Assembly (NCBI GenBank): GCA_963676865.2
Contig: CAXXSS010000001.1
Coordinates: 992,001 to 1,056,000, forward strand
Origin: JAAYUD01 sp963676865
GTDB taxonomy: Bacteria > Bacteroidota > Bacteroidia > Bacteroidales > Bacteroidaceae
Length of the DNA: 64,000 nt
Direction: 5' to 3'
In this document: piece after piece, positions 18,537 to 29,020 of the stretch
Layout of the letters: every line of letters starts with the position of its first letter
How positions within the stretch are numbered: the first letter of the stretch is position 1
The notes under the pieces: generated by a model
Databases searched by the model: none
Told to the model about the DNA's origin: nothing
What the model saw: the letters and a program-made list of their open reading frames with translations, nothing else
Position numbers and translations under genes: made by a program

Positions 18537-19643
18537 TTATTTCAGCAGTTCATCCAAATACTGATAGAAGGCCGGATTCTCGCCCACAACGGTCTTGACG
18601 ATATGTCCCTCGGGGTCAATGATTATCTTCGTGGGGAAACCTGATATGGCGTATTTTTTCAGCACATCAGCACTGCTAGGACAATACACATGCTTCCAAG
18701 GAAGTTCATTCTTCTTGACAGCAGCCTTCCACTTGTCTTGCGTATCGTTACAGTCTATACCTAGTATCTCGAACTTATCCGCATGCTTCTGATAGTACTT
18801 CTTCATATCAGGGAAGCCCTTAATGCACCATCCGCACCAGCTACCCCAGAAATCCAGCACCAGATACTTGCCATTCAGGCTACTAAGAGTCAGATTCTTG
18901 CCATTCAGGTCTTGCAAAGTGAAGTCGGGAGCAATCTTGCCAGTCTCTACATTCTTAGCATTCTCGTTAAGTACCTTTGCGCGCTCAATGCCTGCCTTGA
19001 CAAAGTCTATGAAATTACTCCATATGCCACTCTCCTCCACACTGTGCAAGGTCTTCAATGCCTCCTCTTCCTTCTGCAAGCCGGGAAGAACGGTGACGCC
19101 GGCGCCACTGTTGGGATGACTGTTGATGAAGGCTGTCTTAACGTCCTCCAAATTCTTGTTGACGGCATTATACAGCGGGTCAATCACCTTATCTAGCGAG
19201 TCAGCATTGGCTCCAGCCTCAATCTTGTGGTGGTAGTCGGCAGTCAACTTATCCAGCTTAGCCTTCAAATCGTGGGTCTGTGCTTCTAGAGTTGCCAAAT
19301 CGGTATAGAAGGCCGTTCCGCTCCAGGTTGCCTGGTCGATGGTTCCCTTCAGCACACCCTTCTCTCCAGGAACCATATATAAGCTGAGAGACTTCTTACC
19401 ATTGGGACTGTCCATGTTGCAGATCGCCAGACGGGCCTTGTTTCCCACCAGTGTATAGGTGAACTTACCTTTATTGATCTTCAATGTATCTTTCTTTTCA
19501 ATACCCTGGAACTTCGGGTTCACAAGTTCTACCACTACCCGGTCGGTCTTCAGATCACTCAATTTTACTTCAATTGAACTCTGCGCCATGGCGCTACTGC
19601 CCATCAGTAACCAACCAGCCACAAGGACTAATATTTTCTTCAT
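18537..19643 (-). CDS. TlpA-like thioredoxin-fold protein with DUF4369-like N-terminus
   Basis: A 368-residue periplasmic protein from ATG 19643, which starts the signal peptide MKKILVLVAGWLLMGSSAMA. Residues 25-110 form a beta domain of the DUF4369 type and about 110-235 a helical linker. The C-terminal thioredoxin fold begins at IAPDFTLQDLNGKNLTL and has the redox pair C270/C273 in WCGWC and a cis-Pro in SGFPTKIII. It may reduce or repair disulfides in secreted proteins. It is the last gene of a SusC-SusD-TlpA set, 120 nt after susD. Base use is more GC-rich than the flanking repeats. Confidence 0.88.
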   Translation of the reverse strand: MKKILVLVAGWLLMGSSAMAQSSIEVKLSDLKTDRVVVELVNPKFQGIEKKDTLKINKGKFTYTLVGNKARLAICNMDSPNGKKSLSLYMVPGEKGVLKGTIDQATWSGTAFYTDLATLEAQTHDLKAKLDKLTADYHHKIEAGANADSLDKVIDPLYNAVNKNLEDVKTAFINSHPNSGAGVTVLPGLQKEEEALKTLHSVEESGIWSNFIDFVKAGIERAKVLNENAKNVETGKIAPDFTLQDLNGKNLTLSSLNGKYLVLDFWGSWCGWCIKGFPDMKKYYQKHADKFEILGIDCNDTQDKWKAAVKKNELPWKHVYCPSSADVLKKYAISGFPTKIIIDPEGHIVKTVVGENPAFYQYLDELLK

Positions 19644-19762
19644 TTTTATAAATGACATTTATATTTAACGTTCTAAAACTACTAAAAAAATTAAACTGCA
19701 AACAAATATTATATTATTTTACAATTTTGCGGTGTCTCTTCTGTATGTAGGAGATGGCTTCT

Positions 19763-21253
19763 CTATTTGATATAGGGATTAGCCCCGACAACGGAGATAG
19801 GAAATGGGAATACCCACAGGCCAGATTCGGGACGCAGGGTACGAATACCGAAGCCTATGCTGCTGTAGTCGTGGCTTAAGGTTGTCTGCCATGCCTGCTC
19901 CACATTCCAACGCTTGCGCTGGATGAAGTTCCAGCATGTCCACAGGTTCTCGCTGAACGAGGCTTGCTTTACCTTTTCTATGGCGTCTGTCATGCTGCTT
20001 ACAGTTCCCTTGAGGGGCTGATAGGTGTCGGCGGGCAGACGGTTTTGACGCAACTTGTCTAGATAACCCATGGCATCGTCTACCTTGTTATCGCGTACGT
20101 TGCACTCGGCCAATAGAATGTACATCTGGGGCACTGTGAGACCGGCAATGTTGCGGTACTCCATGTTCACGCCAGGCATATTATAGGGAGAATCCCATCC
20201 GCGAATGCCAATCATGTTCTGACTCTGGTCATAACCGGGTACCATAGCTTCGAAGCCCAGATACTGTACCTTGGTGCGAGGAGTAAGGGTGAAGCGTCCA
20301 TAACCGGGTTCCACGTACTTTTCTATTGCAGGCTCACCCCACATGCCGATGAGGTAGTCGGGGATAGCGAACAGTGTTTCTACGTCCTTTAAACAGTTGG
20401 GAGTGCAGACATCGTATGACCAGTCGCCGGGGTAGTGGATGAAAGCACCCCATCCATTCTCTTTGTGGGTGTTGCTGTAGTAGTCTAGCAGGCTACTGTT
20501 TTCCTCGAGTGAGGCCTTCGCTGCATTCGCTGCTTCTGCATACTGCTGCATAGCCATTAGAATGTGAGCCTTGAGAGCATAGGCTGCTCCGAGGGTAAAG
20601 CGTGTCTTGGCAGTTTGGCTCTTAGGCATTGCGCCAGAGTTAATAGCTGCATTCACGTCGGCCAACATCTGATCGTAACTCTCCTGTAAGGTGCTGGGCT
20701 TCTGGGGCACCTGAATGTCCTTGGTCTCGGTCATGTAGATTATACCCTGCTCCTGTGATGCAGTAGCTGGAGTGTAAGCCTTGGCAAATTTTACGGCAAT
20801 CATAAAGTGTGCAAAAGCACGCAGGGCTTTAGCCTCGGCAACCAGAGCCGCCTTCTTGCTATCATCGCCCTTAGCCGTACCTACCTGATTGAGAACTGGG
20901 TTGCAAATGCGGCCAACCCAACTATAGCAACTGCTATAGTAGCTGTCGCTGGAAGTGAGACTCTTTAAGCGCTCCAAGGACTTGGAGTCATCGTAGTAAC
21001 CGAAGAGCAGCGTGTTGCGCTCCTTGTTCTCCATGGTCATATCCGCAGGAATGTTGTTTGTACCAGAGACTATATCGCCACCGATGCTCTGCAGGTCTCT
21101 GATGTCGAGTGTTATTTCGTTGTTGAATAGCAGCTCTAACTGATCCGTAGTAGAAAGCGTATTCACTCCCTTAGGCTGGATGTCAGTAAAGTTCGAGCAA
21201 GAGGTCACGCCAAGTAGACCTACCAGTATCATACCATATAATGTTTTTTTCAT
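19763..21253 (-). CDS. SusD/RagB-family lipoprotein of the second SusCD pair
   Basis: A 496-residue SusD homologue with lipobox GVTSC (Cys19). TPR-like segments (AEAKALRAFAHFMIAVKFAKAY) and the C-terminal region with LWTCWNFIQRKRWNVEQAW fit the family, though the classic ERxxELxxEGxRWxDL signature is much altered. It starts 9 nt after the susC stop. Codon use is GC-richer than that of the first PUL. The ligand is unknown; no glycosidase accompanies it on this strand. Confidence 0.92.
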   Translation of the reverse strand: MKKTLYGMILVGLLGVTSCSNFTDIQPKGVNTLSTTDQLELLFNNEITLDIRDLQSIGGDIVSGTNNIPADMTMENKERNTLLFGYYDDSKSLERLKSLTSSDSYYSSCYSWVGRICNPVLNQVGTAKGDDSKKAALVAEAKALRAFAHFMIAVKFAKAYTPATASQEQGIIYMTETKDIQVPQKPSTLQESYDQMLADVNAAINSGAMPKSQTAKTRFTLGAAYALKAHILMAMQQYAEAANAAKASLEENSSLLDYYSNTHKENGWGAFIHYPGDWSYDVCTPNCLKDVETLFAIPDYLIGMWGEPAIEKYVEPGYGRFTLTPRTKVQYLGFEAMVPGYDQSQNMIGIRGWDSPYNMPGVNMEYRNIAGLTVPQMYILLAECNVRDNKVDDAMGYLDKLRQNRLPADTYQPLKGTVSSMTDAIEKVKQASFSENLWTCWNFIQRKRWNVEQAWQTTLSHDYSSIGFGIRTLRPESGLWVFPFPISVVGANPYIK

Positions 21254-21262
21254 TGCCGTAAA

Positions 21263-24200
21263 TTAATAGTTTACAAAAATACTGAATATATAGTTGGAGC
21301 GTGTGCGTACGCCCAGAGTCTCGGGGTCTATTCCCTTCTTATTGGCTGTCCAAAGAGCCTTGGGATTGTCCAGCTGGATATTGAATGCCAATCGGTTTAA
21401 AGACAGATGATGCAGCATCTCCTTAGGTACCTCGTAGCCCAGCACGATGTTGCGTATCTTTAGGAACGAAGCATTGTAAATGCTGTTATTACCATAGTAC
21501 GACTCGTTGCCCATGGAAGTAGAACCATACTGTCCGAAACCAGGTGTTGAGGTTGGATGCTGGAGTGTCCATGAATTCACTAAGTAGCTGGGCAGAGCAC
21601 CTGACATTGAACCTTGTCCGCGCTCGGTCTCCTGCAAGCAGCGCATGACATGACCACCGTAGTAGACCATCATCACTGATAGTGAGATACCATTCCACTC
21701 GAAGCGGTTATCCATGCCCATAATTATCTTAGGATCTGTCTGCCCGCTGTATTCCATGACATCGGTGCTGGCATTCTGTACGCTGTGAGAGATGGTACCG
21801 CCGGTGCCGTACCACAGAGTCTCACCAGGGCCACTGATTTTACCGTCATCTATGCCTGCAAACTTGTAAGACCACAATGCGCTTGCAGGATAACCCTTCA
21901 CGAAGTGGTTGCTCAGCAACTGGTAGGCGTAAGTTGAAGGGTTCTCCACATTGGTCACCTTGTTACTATTGTGAGCCAAGGTATAGCTAGTGCTCCATCC
22001 GAAGGCCTTACGCATGTTTGGACGGAACCAGTCGGCAGTCACTTGTACCTCAATACCATTATTGTTCATATCAGCCGTATTGACGAACATAGAGGTGAAA
22101 CCACTAGTGGGATCAAGACTCTTATTAGAGAATACGTCTTTTGCCGACTTGTGATAATAGTCGATACTACCACGTATACGATTTGTCATCAGCGAGAAAT
22201 CTACACCCAGGTTTGAAGTACGTGTTTGCTCCCAGCGTAAGTTTGGGTTCGCAGGCGAGTCGATGGTTGCAAGAGGCAATTTGGTGTAGCTATTCAGTGA
22301 GCCTGTTGTTGCCGTCATGTAGCTAGTGGCACCCTGGTAGATGTTACCAGTGACACCATAGCTGTAGCGCAGCTTCAGGTAGCTTATAGGCTTCACGTTC
22401 TTTAGGAAATCCTCCTGCTCCATGTTCCATGCCACACCAACTGACCATAGGGGCTTACCGCGATATTTGGCGTTGAGGCCATATACATCCGAATAGTCCT
22501 TGCGGAACGATGCAAAGGCATTGTAGCGAGAGTCGTAGGTGTATGTCAGGTTTGCATAACCGGAAGCAAAGCGATGCATGACCTCTCTTATATTGTCCAT
22601 TGAATTCTTGATGTAAGGGATAAAGGCATAGTTACGTGCATCGTAGGGATTGAGGTTCGATTTGTAGTAGGGGCTGTATTGCTGATTATAGAGGTCCAGG
22701 AAATTCACGGTGACAGCAGAACCGGTCTGCAGTTGGTCATCGTAGCCCAGCAGCAACGAGTTGCTGCCTTTATACTTGGTCTGACGGAACTCCAAACCTG
22801 CCAGGGTGTTCACCTCGTGCTTTCCGAAGGTCTTTGAGTAGTTCAGCTGTCCACGAGCAGTCCAGTACTGACCGTTGGTATTGCTGGTACGACGAAAACC
22901 GCCCGTCTCGGGAGTCATATAGGACATCGTGCCAGTTGATGGGTCATAGTTGCAGTATGCATTCTTGATCACACGTGCGGGATGGCTATCTTCAGTCGCC
23001 AGCCACTCGTTGGTGTTTTGGTCATACTCGTATATGCCTTGCACGTTGGCCGTCAGGCCGTCCCAGATGTGGAACTGCAAGTCGGCATGGTAAAGCATGT
23101 GCAGACGGTTTATGGTCTCGGTATTATTATAGAACTCGTCAATGGGGTTGCTAGAAAGGTCAAGCGTGCCGTATCCACCACCTTGCCACAGTTCGTTACC
23201 CTCACTTACACCGTACATTTTGCGTATGTTGCCGTTTGCGTCGTACAAAGACTCATACGCACTGTGGGTCCATACATTGTTGGCATTCGATGTAGCATCG
23301 TATCCACGTTCACGACTCTTATTATATACGCTGTTGATACTCAGGTTGGCGGTCATCCACTTGGTGACATCGAACGAACCTTTGTAGTTGGCAGTGAAGC
23401 GCTGGTACATGGTATTGATGATACCGGCATTGTCGTACTGGTAGTTCAGGGTCACATTATTTTGACTATTCTCTGAACGGCTGCGCAGCGACAAATTGTA
23501 TTCCTGCAGTACTTGCTGCTTATATACAGCGTCAGCATACTCCTTGGCATAGTTGTTGTGACTTAGCTGGGTCTTGATTTTGGTCAATTCATCCATGGTG
23601 ATCTCACCCTTGGCAGCACGATAGTAAGCGTAGTTCAAAGGAGATACTGGACCGTTACCGAAGTTGTAACCCGAGAGGGTACTCCCTATGGGGTCGGTAA
23701 TAGCACCGCTAAAGAAGTAGTAGTCATAGTATCCAGACTCCTTGGCTACCTGCTGCGCTGCATCCATATAGAAGTTACTCTTGTAGTCCATGATAGGGTT
23801 CTCTTTCAGCGTCAGATTGACATTGAAAGCAACATCAATCTTGCCGCGCTGATTAGCATTCTTTGTGGTGATTACAATCACGCCATTGGAGGCGCGTGCA
23901 CCGTAGATGGCAGTTGCGGCAGCATCTTTAAGCACGTTGATAGATTGTATGTCGTACTGGTTCAGGTCCTCCAAACGTCCCTCGATGGGCAGACCGTCCA
24001 CTACCAGAAGGGGTGATGTCTCGGCATATAGAGATGAGGTACCACGCACCTTCAATTCACCACCGTAGGTGGAGAGACCTGCTACCTGCCCCTCTAGGTT
24101 AGATAGCAAGTTAGATGTGTAGCGCTCCATCAGTTTGTCGCTGCTTATGGTTACGACCGAACCAGTCATCTTGGGTTTCTGAATGTTTTGGTAACCGGTG

Positions 24201-24841
24201 ACAACCACTTCATCGAGCTGACTACTATTCTCCTTCATGGTAATATCAAGCGTCTTTTCGTATTCACTGCAATTGATAGGAACCAGTTCCGTTTTCATCC
24301 CGATAAAAGAAAAAAGCATTGTTTCTCTTCCCCCTTTCTCCACAGAAATCGCATAATTACCATTTGCGTCTGTCGTTGCGCCGTAATTACGATCTTTGAA
24401 AGACACATTCACGCCCGGTAAGGGTTTATCCGAAGCATCGACAACTTTACCACGAATAATCGTAAGTTCCGATCCCTTTCGTTGAAGACTATGAGATTGC
24501 TGCCGTTGCACAACCCTACGAGATATAATGATAAACTTACCATTCACTTTCATCTGGTAAGGCAATCCTTTCAGTAAAGTCAAAATAGCATTCTGAATGG
24601 ATTCTTTTTCAATATTTACTGTTACTTTAAACTGGTTTAATTCATCATAATTAAAATTCAGTTTATACTCAGACTGACGTTCTATTTGAGTCAGTGCCTC
24701 GGACAAGAGCATCTCTTTACAAGAAAAAGATACTTTTTTTTCTTGTGCAAAACCATTTGCACATAACACTAGAAAACAAAACAGAACAGAGAGAAATAGA
24801 ACACTCTCTTTCCATCGGACTTGTTTTTCTTTCCTATGCAT
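21263..24841 (-). CDS. SusC/RagA-family TonB-dependent transporter with STN domain, second pair
   Basis: A 1192-residue transporter. A signal peptide ends near residue 32 (ANGFAQ). An STN domain covers about 37-108 (KVSFSCKEMLLSEALTQIER), a carboxypeptidase-regulatory domain about 125-205 (IRGKVVDASDKPLPGVNVSF), then LDEVVVTGYQ, plug and barrel ending IFSIFVNY. The STN domain implies control through a FecR protein, but none lies next to it, so regulation would be in trans. The coding sequence is compositionally split: 24721-24780 has 16 G/C of 60, while 22741-22800 has 32 of 60. It pairs with the SusD at 19763-21253. Confidence 0.93.
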   Translation of the reverse strand: MHRKEKQVRWKESVLFLSVLFCFLVLCANGFAQEKKVSFSCKEMLLSEALTQIERQSEYKLNFNYDELNQFKVTVNIEKESIQNAILTLLKGLPYQMKVNGKFIIISRRVVQRQQSHSLQRKGSELTIIRGKVVDASDKPLPGVNVSFKDRNYGATTDANGNYAISVEKGGRETMLFSFIGMKTELVPINCSEYEKTLDITMKENSSQLDEVVVTGYQNIQKPKMTGSVVTISSDKLMERYTSNLLSNLEGQVAGLSTYGGELKVRGTSSLYAETSPLLVVDGLPIEGRLEDLNQYDIQSINVLKDAAATAIYGARASNGVIVITTKNANQRGKIDVAFNVNLTLKENPIMDYKSNFYMDAAQQVAKESGYYDYYFFSGAITDPIGSTLSGYNFGNGPVSPLNYAYYRAAKGEITMDELTKIKTQLSHNNYAKEYADAVYKQQVLQEYNLSLRSRSENSQNNVTLNYQYDNAGIINTMYQRFTANYKGSFDVTKWMTANLSINSVYNKSRERGYDATSNANNVWTHSAYESLYDANGNIRKMYGVSEGNELWQGGGYGTLDLSSNPIDEFYNNTETINRLHMLYHADLQFHIWDGLTANVQGIYEYDQNTNEWLATEDSHPARVIKNAYCNYDPSTGTMSYMTPETGGFRRTSNTNGQYWTARGQLNYSKTFGKHEVNTLAGLEFRQTKYKGSNSLLLGYDDQLQTGSAVTVNFLDLYNQQYSPYYKSNLNPYDARNYAFIPYIKNSMDNIREVMHRFASGYANLTYTYDSRYNAFASFRKDYSDVYGLNAKYRGKPLWSVGVAWNMEQEDFLKNVKPISYLKLRYSYGVTGNIYQGATSYMTATTGSLNSYTKLPLATIDSPANPNLRWEQTRTSNLGVDFSLMTNRIRGSIDYYHKSAKDVFSNKSLDPTSGFTSMFVNTADMNNNGIEVQVTADWFRPNMRKAFGWSTSYTLAHNSNKVTNVENPSTYAYQLLSNHFVKGYPASALWSYKFAGIDDGKISGPGETLWYGTGGTISHSVQNASTDVMEYSGQTDPKIIMGMDNRFEWNGISLSVMMVYYGGHVMRCLQETERGQGSMSGALPSYLVNSWTLQHPTSTPGFGQYGSTSMGNESYYGNNSIYNASFLKIRNIVLGYEVPKEMLHHLSLNRLAFNIQLDNPKALWTANKKGIDPETLGVRTRSNYIFSIFVNY

Positions 24842-25568
24842 AATACTTTAATTAGGTTTTTTGGGGTTTATAATTTTAACTCTCTTTCATATGAATTACA
24901 CAAATTCGGTAAATCGGGTACTAAAAAAATGATGTTTTTTAAAATTAAATGCAAAACACCATTTTTAGATTTTTCTATTTACCACTCACTGAAATAGTAT
25001 AAATTAAAAAAGTTTCAGCGGTTTAGGATGAAATTAAAGCCAATTGTTGTAAGCTGCGAAAAAGAATTATTCAATATATCCTAAGCCTGTTGAAATCTGT
25101 TGAAAATATCCTTTTAAAAAGGTTTTCCGTATCAGCCTGGTAGTTGCTTTCTTTGAAGTGATTAAACCAAAAGAAAGATATACCAAAACAGATAATTCTC
25201 ACCATCTATAGTCAATGTCTCAGCAGTAAGTACGTGAGATATGCGATGTCAGAGAATTTTGGAACAACACCACATCAGAGAATATTTGCTTGTTCGTTGA
25301 CTAATTCGTAACTAAATTTCTTGCATATCTCAAGGATTTTAGCGAACATTGCATACTAGTTGTGTATACGATGATCTAATATCAAAGCGTTCAAACTCTA
25401 TTGTATGCTAATAATCAATCACATGTACAACTTTTTAAATACTGATTATTTATATTTTAATTCAGCCAACGGGGGCAGGTGACATTCAATAATGGCGTTA
25501 CTACCGAAATGCCCCTGACTGAACGTGGCGTTCATTTTCTCTATCTAACTAATATAGGTTGAAAAGGT
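24842..25568. other. Divergent intergenic region
   Basis: 727 nt between the second susC (minus) and the GH92 gene (plus). It should contain both promoters. I see no convincing TAnnTTTG box. A possible stem, ggggca (25472-25477) with tgcccc (25510-25515), lies about 55 nt before the GH92 start, in a locally GC-rich patch. No shared repeats and no credible open frame were found. Confidence 0.4.
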
Positions 25569-27713
25569 ATGAAAAATAAGTTATTATTTATGGTGCTGGT
25601 GTTTATCGTAATGAGTGGAAAGATAGCAGCACAAGAGTATTATGCTCATGAAGTCAATACATTGATAGGAACTAAAGGGGGAGGATTGACTTCGGGATAT
25701 CTCTATCCCGGCGCTACCTATCCGTTTGGAATGGTCCAATTTACACCATCATATTTTTCCAAGAGTTCGGGCTTCGTCATCAATCAGTTGAGTGGAGCCG
25801 GATGTGAACACATGGGCAATTTCCCTACTTTCCCGCTGAAGGGGAAACTGACAGTATCGCCCGACAATATTCTAAATTGCCATGTCAATGTGTCTGAAGA
25901 GAAGGGACATGCCGGTTACTACGAGGCCCGGGTGCAAGATGATATAAAAGCGATGCTGACTGTGACTGAAAGAACGGGGATGGCGAAATATGAATTTCCT
26001 GCCAATCAGAAATATGGCACGGTCATTATTGGCGCCGGAATTGCCGCCACAGCGATCTCTGAGGGGGCAGTGGCCATAACAGCCCCCAATAGGTGTGAAG
26101 GCTACGCCGAAGGTGGCTATTTTTGCGGAACTCCTACACCCTACAAAGTTTACTTTGTTGCCGAGTTTGATACGGAAGCTGTCGAATCGGGAACATGGAA
26201 GCAAAACAAACTCAACGGCGGTGCGACGTTTGCCGAAGGTAAGAACTCGGGAGTCTACTTTACATTCGATGTCAACAAGAATAAGCATGTGCAATACAAG
26301 ATAGGTGTATCTTACGTATCTGTAGAAAACGCGCGCGAAAATTTAAAGGCTGAAAACGACGGATGGGATTTTACTGCCATCCAAAAGCAGGCAGAGAGAA
26401 AGTGGAATCAATATCTCAGCAAAATAGAAGTAAAAGGTACAAATACAAACCGTGTCGTTCAGTTTTACACCCACCTCTATCATTCCCTCATTCATCCTAA
26501 TGTATGCAGTGATGTCAACGGAGAGTATATGGGAGCCGATTTCAAGGTCCATCAATCTCGATCCAAGCAATACACCTCATTCAGCGATTGGGATACTTAT
26601 CGGACCCAGATTCAGCTCCTGTCGATGTTAGATCCCGAGGTGGCTTCAGATGCCGTAGTCTCTCTACAATCGTTTGCCCAACAGTCGGGCGGTTCTTTTC
26701 CCCGTTGGGTATTGGCGAATATCGAGACCGGCATTATGCAAGGAGATCCTACCGCCTTGGTCGTCTCCAATGCCTATGCTTTTGGAGCACGCCATTACGA
26801 TCCCAAACCGTTATTGACTATCATGCGGAAGGGTGCGGAACAGCCGGGTGCCAAATCTCAAGATGTAGAGACAAGGCCCGAGTTGAAACAATATCTGGAA
26901 AAAGGGTATTGCAATGCTTCTCTCCAATTAGAGTATACCTCAGCCGATTTTGCCATCGGCCAGTTTGCTGTACATGCAGTGGGAGATGAATCCGTCGCCA
27001 AACGATATTTTGATGTTGCCCGTTCGTGGAAGAACTTATACAATCCGCAAACCAACTGGCTACAATCGCGCAATGGAGACGGATCGTGGAAGCCGTTGAG
27101 CGAAGATTTCAGAGAATCGACGTACAAAAATTATTATTGGATGGTACCTTACAACCTGTCCGAATTGATTCAGATAATGGGAGGTAAGGCAAAAGCGGAA
27201 AAGCGGTTGGACGAGCTTTTTACTCGTTTGGACGCCGGCTATTCCGATGCTTGGTTTGCTGCAGGCAATGAACCGAGCTTTCATATACCATGGGTATACA
27301 ATTGGGCAGGATGTCCCTATAAAACGCAAAAGGTAGTAAATAGAATACTCAATGAGGAATACTCCTCTCAGGCAGATGGTTTGCCTGGAAACGATGACTT
27401 AGGAACGATGGGTGCCTGGTATGTATTTGCCTGTATAGGTCTTTACCCCGAGATTCCGGGTGTGGGAGGCTTTGCCATAAATACTCCTATATTCTCGAGC
27501 GTGAAGATTCATTTGAAAAAGGGAGATATCGTCATATCCGGCGGATCAGAAAAGAATATTTATATCAGCTCCATGAAGCTAAACGGTCAAACGGTCAACA
27601 AAGCATGGGTCGATTGGAACTCATTATCTAACGGGGCAGTCATCAATTATAAAACGTCTAATAAGCCGAACAAGAGCTGGGGTGCACATTCATTACCCCC
27701 TTCTTATAATTGA
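25569..27713 (+). CDS. GH92 alpha-mannosidase
   Basis: A 714-residue secreted enzyme with signal peptide MKNKLLFMVLVFIVMSGKIAA. The N-terminal beta domain contains GTKGGGLTSGYLYPGATYPF and GAGCEHMGNFPTFPL. The (alpha/alpha)6 domain contains FSDWDTYRTQIQLLSMLDPE, GNEPSFHIPWVYNWAG with the expected general acid E568, and PGNDDLGTMGAWYVF with D609/D610 as base candidates. GH92 enzymes are calcium-dependent inverting exo-alpha-mannosidases acting on N-glycans or yeast mannan. The gene is alone on its strand, divergent from the SusC-SusD-TlpA set. Linkage specificity cannot be read here. Confidence 0.94.
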   Translation: MKNKLLFMVLVFIVMSGKIAAQEYYAHEVNTLIGTKGGGLTSGYLYPGATYPFGMVQFTPSYFSKSSGFVINQLSGAGCEHMGNFPTFPLKGKLTVSPDNILNCHVNVSEEKGHAGYYEARVQDDIKAMLTVTERTGMAKYEFPANQKYGTVIIGAGIAATAISEGAVAITAPNRCEGYAEGGYFCGTPTPYKVYFVAEFDTEAVESGTWKQNKLNGGATFAEGKNSGVYFTFDVNKNKHVQYKIGVSYVSVENARENLKAENDGWDFTAIQKQAERKWNQYLSKIEVKGTNTNRVVQFYTHLYHSLIHPNVCSDVNGEYMGADFKVHQSRSKQYTSFSDWDTYRTQIQLLSMLDPEVASDAVVSLQSFAQQSGGSFPRWVLANIETGIMQGDPTALVVSNAYAFGARHYDPKPLLTIMRKGAEQPGAKSQDVETRPELKQYLEKGYCNASLQLEYTSADFAIGQFAVHAVGDESVAKRYFDVARSWKNLYNPQTNWLQSRNGDGSWKPLSEDFRESTYKNYYWMVPYNLSELIQIMGGKAKAEKRLDELFTRLDAGYSDAWFAAGNEPSFHIPWVYNWAGCPYKTQKVVNRILNEEYSSQADGLPGNDDLGTMGAWYVFACIGLYPEIPGVGGFAINTPIFSSVKIHLKKGDIVISGGSEKNIYISSMKLNGQTVNKAWVDWNSLSNGAVINYKTSNKPNKSWGAHSLPPSYN

Positions 27714-27773
27714 ACTTAAACAAGAGTCATAAGAATCATATAATTATACTATCAATGTACAATGGAATCTTAT

Positions 27774-28679
27774 TTAATATAATAATTTTTGTCCCAAAGG
27801 TTCTTCTCTCAGCTTTTTATTTAAAAAAACCACAAGCTTAGAGCTGTCTCTCCACCTCTCCTGTTCGGCCGTAGGAGGGATAGAGTAACCTCCTCCCGCT
27901 ATCGGATAATCTGTACAATATGTTATCCCCGAAGAATCTTTGTGCCCCATGGTTACATCTATAATCGGTGTATAGAAGAAGAGACAATGTTGCATGGCAT
28001 AATAACGAACTTCATCCAATGCACATTTCACAATTCTCAGGACTTCAGAGCCGTTAAATCCACTTTCAAATTTAACCAAAGAGAAAAATCCATTTCCGTG
28101 TAAGGTCGTCTCAATAGAATGCACTTGATGCATGCTATAGCTGGGCAATGTCCACTCAAATATTTCTCTTATCTTGGCAGGATTCAAAGTGGCAAAGTGC
28201 GTAAGCGATGAATCAACAGAGAGACCTTGTAGTTGCCAGTTCAGAAATTTTGAAGAATAAAAATAGCGGATCTTTATGGATTTCTCGTTATCCAGCCTCT
28301 GTATATCCACATTTTATGAGTTACTCAATTCTCCATAAAAAAGGAATATATTATTCGTCAATGTTGTATTTACAGGATAAACGATACATCCTTTTATCCA
28401 ACCTTCCATGTCAGAATAAGGAACTGAATAATATCCGCTATTAATGGCATTGACAGATGCAATAGCAGAATTAAACAAAAATTTGTTACCACTCAATGTT
28501 TGCAAGAAAAGAGGGTAGGCTCCTTTCTGAGGTTTCAATTGCCGAAGAAGCTGTTTACCGACTTCATTGGTAATAGACGTGTCCGATAAATAATTGTCTT
28601 TTTGTAAATCAACCGTTTCGCAAGAGACCAATAATAATATGACACTCAACACAAGTAAAGGCTTCTTATATTTTACTAT
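27774..28679 (-). pseudogene. Lipoprotein gene broken by an in-frame stop and a lost start codon
   Basis: Two open frames on the minus strand (28652-28314 and 28310-27774) are in the same reading frame, separated only by TAA at 28316-28314 and one codon. Joined they give about 290 residues. In frame upstream lies ATA at 28679-28677 followed by VKYKKPLLVLSVILLLVSC, a lipoprotein signal that lacks only its ATG. Both lesions suggest a decayed gene. Alternatively GTG at 28652 and GTG at 28310 could start two short proteins. The downstream part has no recognised domain (KFESGFNGSEVLRIVKCALD, MGHKDSSGITYCTDYPIAGG). Family not recognised. Confidence 0.65.
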
Positions 28680-29020
28680 AATTAAGATTCAATAGTAGTA
28701 TTATGCAAATATAATCAGCTTTTTAAACAAATAAAGTTTACAAATAGGTTCTACCTATTAAGTAAAAAAGCACAAACTAATAATCCTTGTATTTGTAATT
28801 GAAGAACAGGGACTAATATACGAAAAGACATGCTAGCAAGGTTCTACGAGCCGTGGGAATACAGAAGTATATTTAGAATAGCGCAGGCTGACATTTTTTT
28901 AGCTGTAATAAATTACTAATCTATGCCAAAGAGAGCAGATTTTTTTTGAATAAACAGAGAACTTAAAGTATTTATGTCGTACCTTTACTCCAAATTCCAT
29001 ATTAATAAATATAAGTTAAA
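28680..29020. other. AT-rich intergenic region
   Basis: 341 nt of AT-rich sequence between the broken lipoprotein gene and the divergent membrane/kinase fusion gene. The sequence tacctttac near 28980 is one base from the TAnnTTTG consensus and could be the -7 box of the fusion gene; no matching upstream TTG at 19-21 nt was found. Confidence 0.35.

Noticed and set aside
22982..23476. Open frame of 164 codons antisense to the second susC
   Set aside because: Shadow of a GC-richer coding gene; no start signal or domain.
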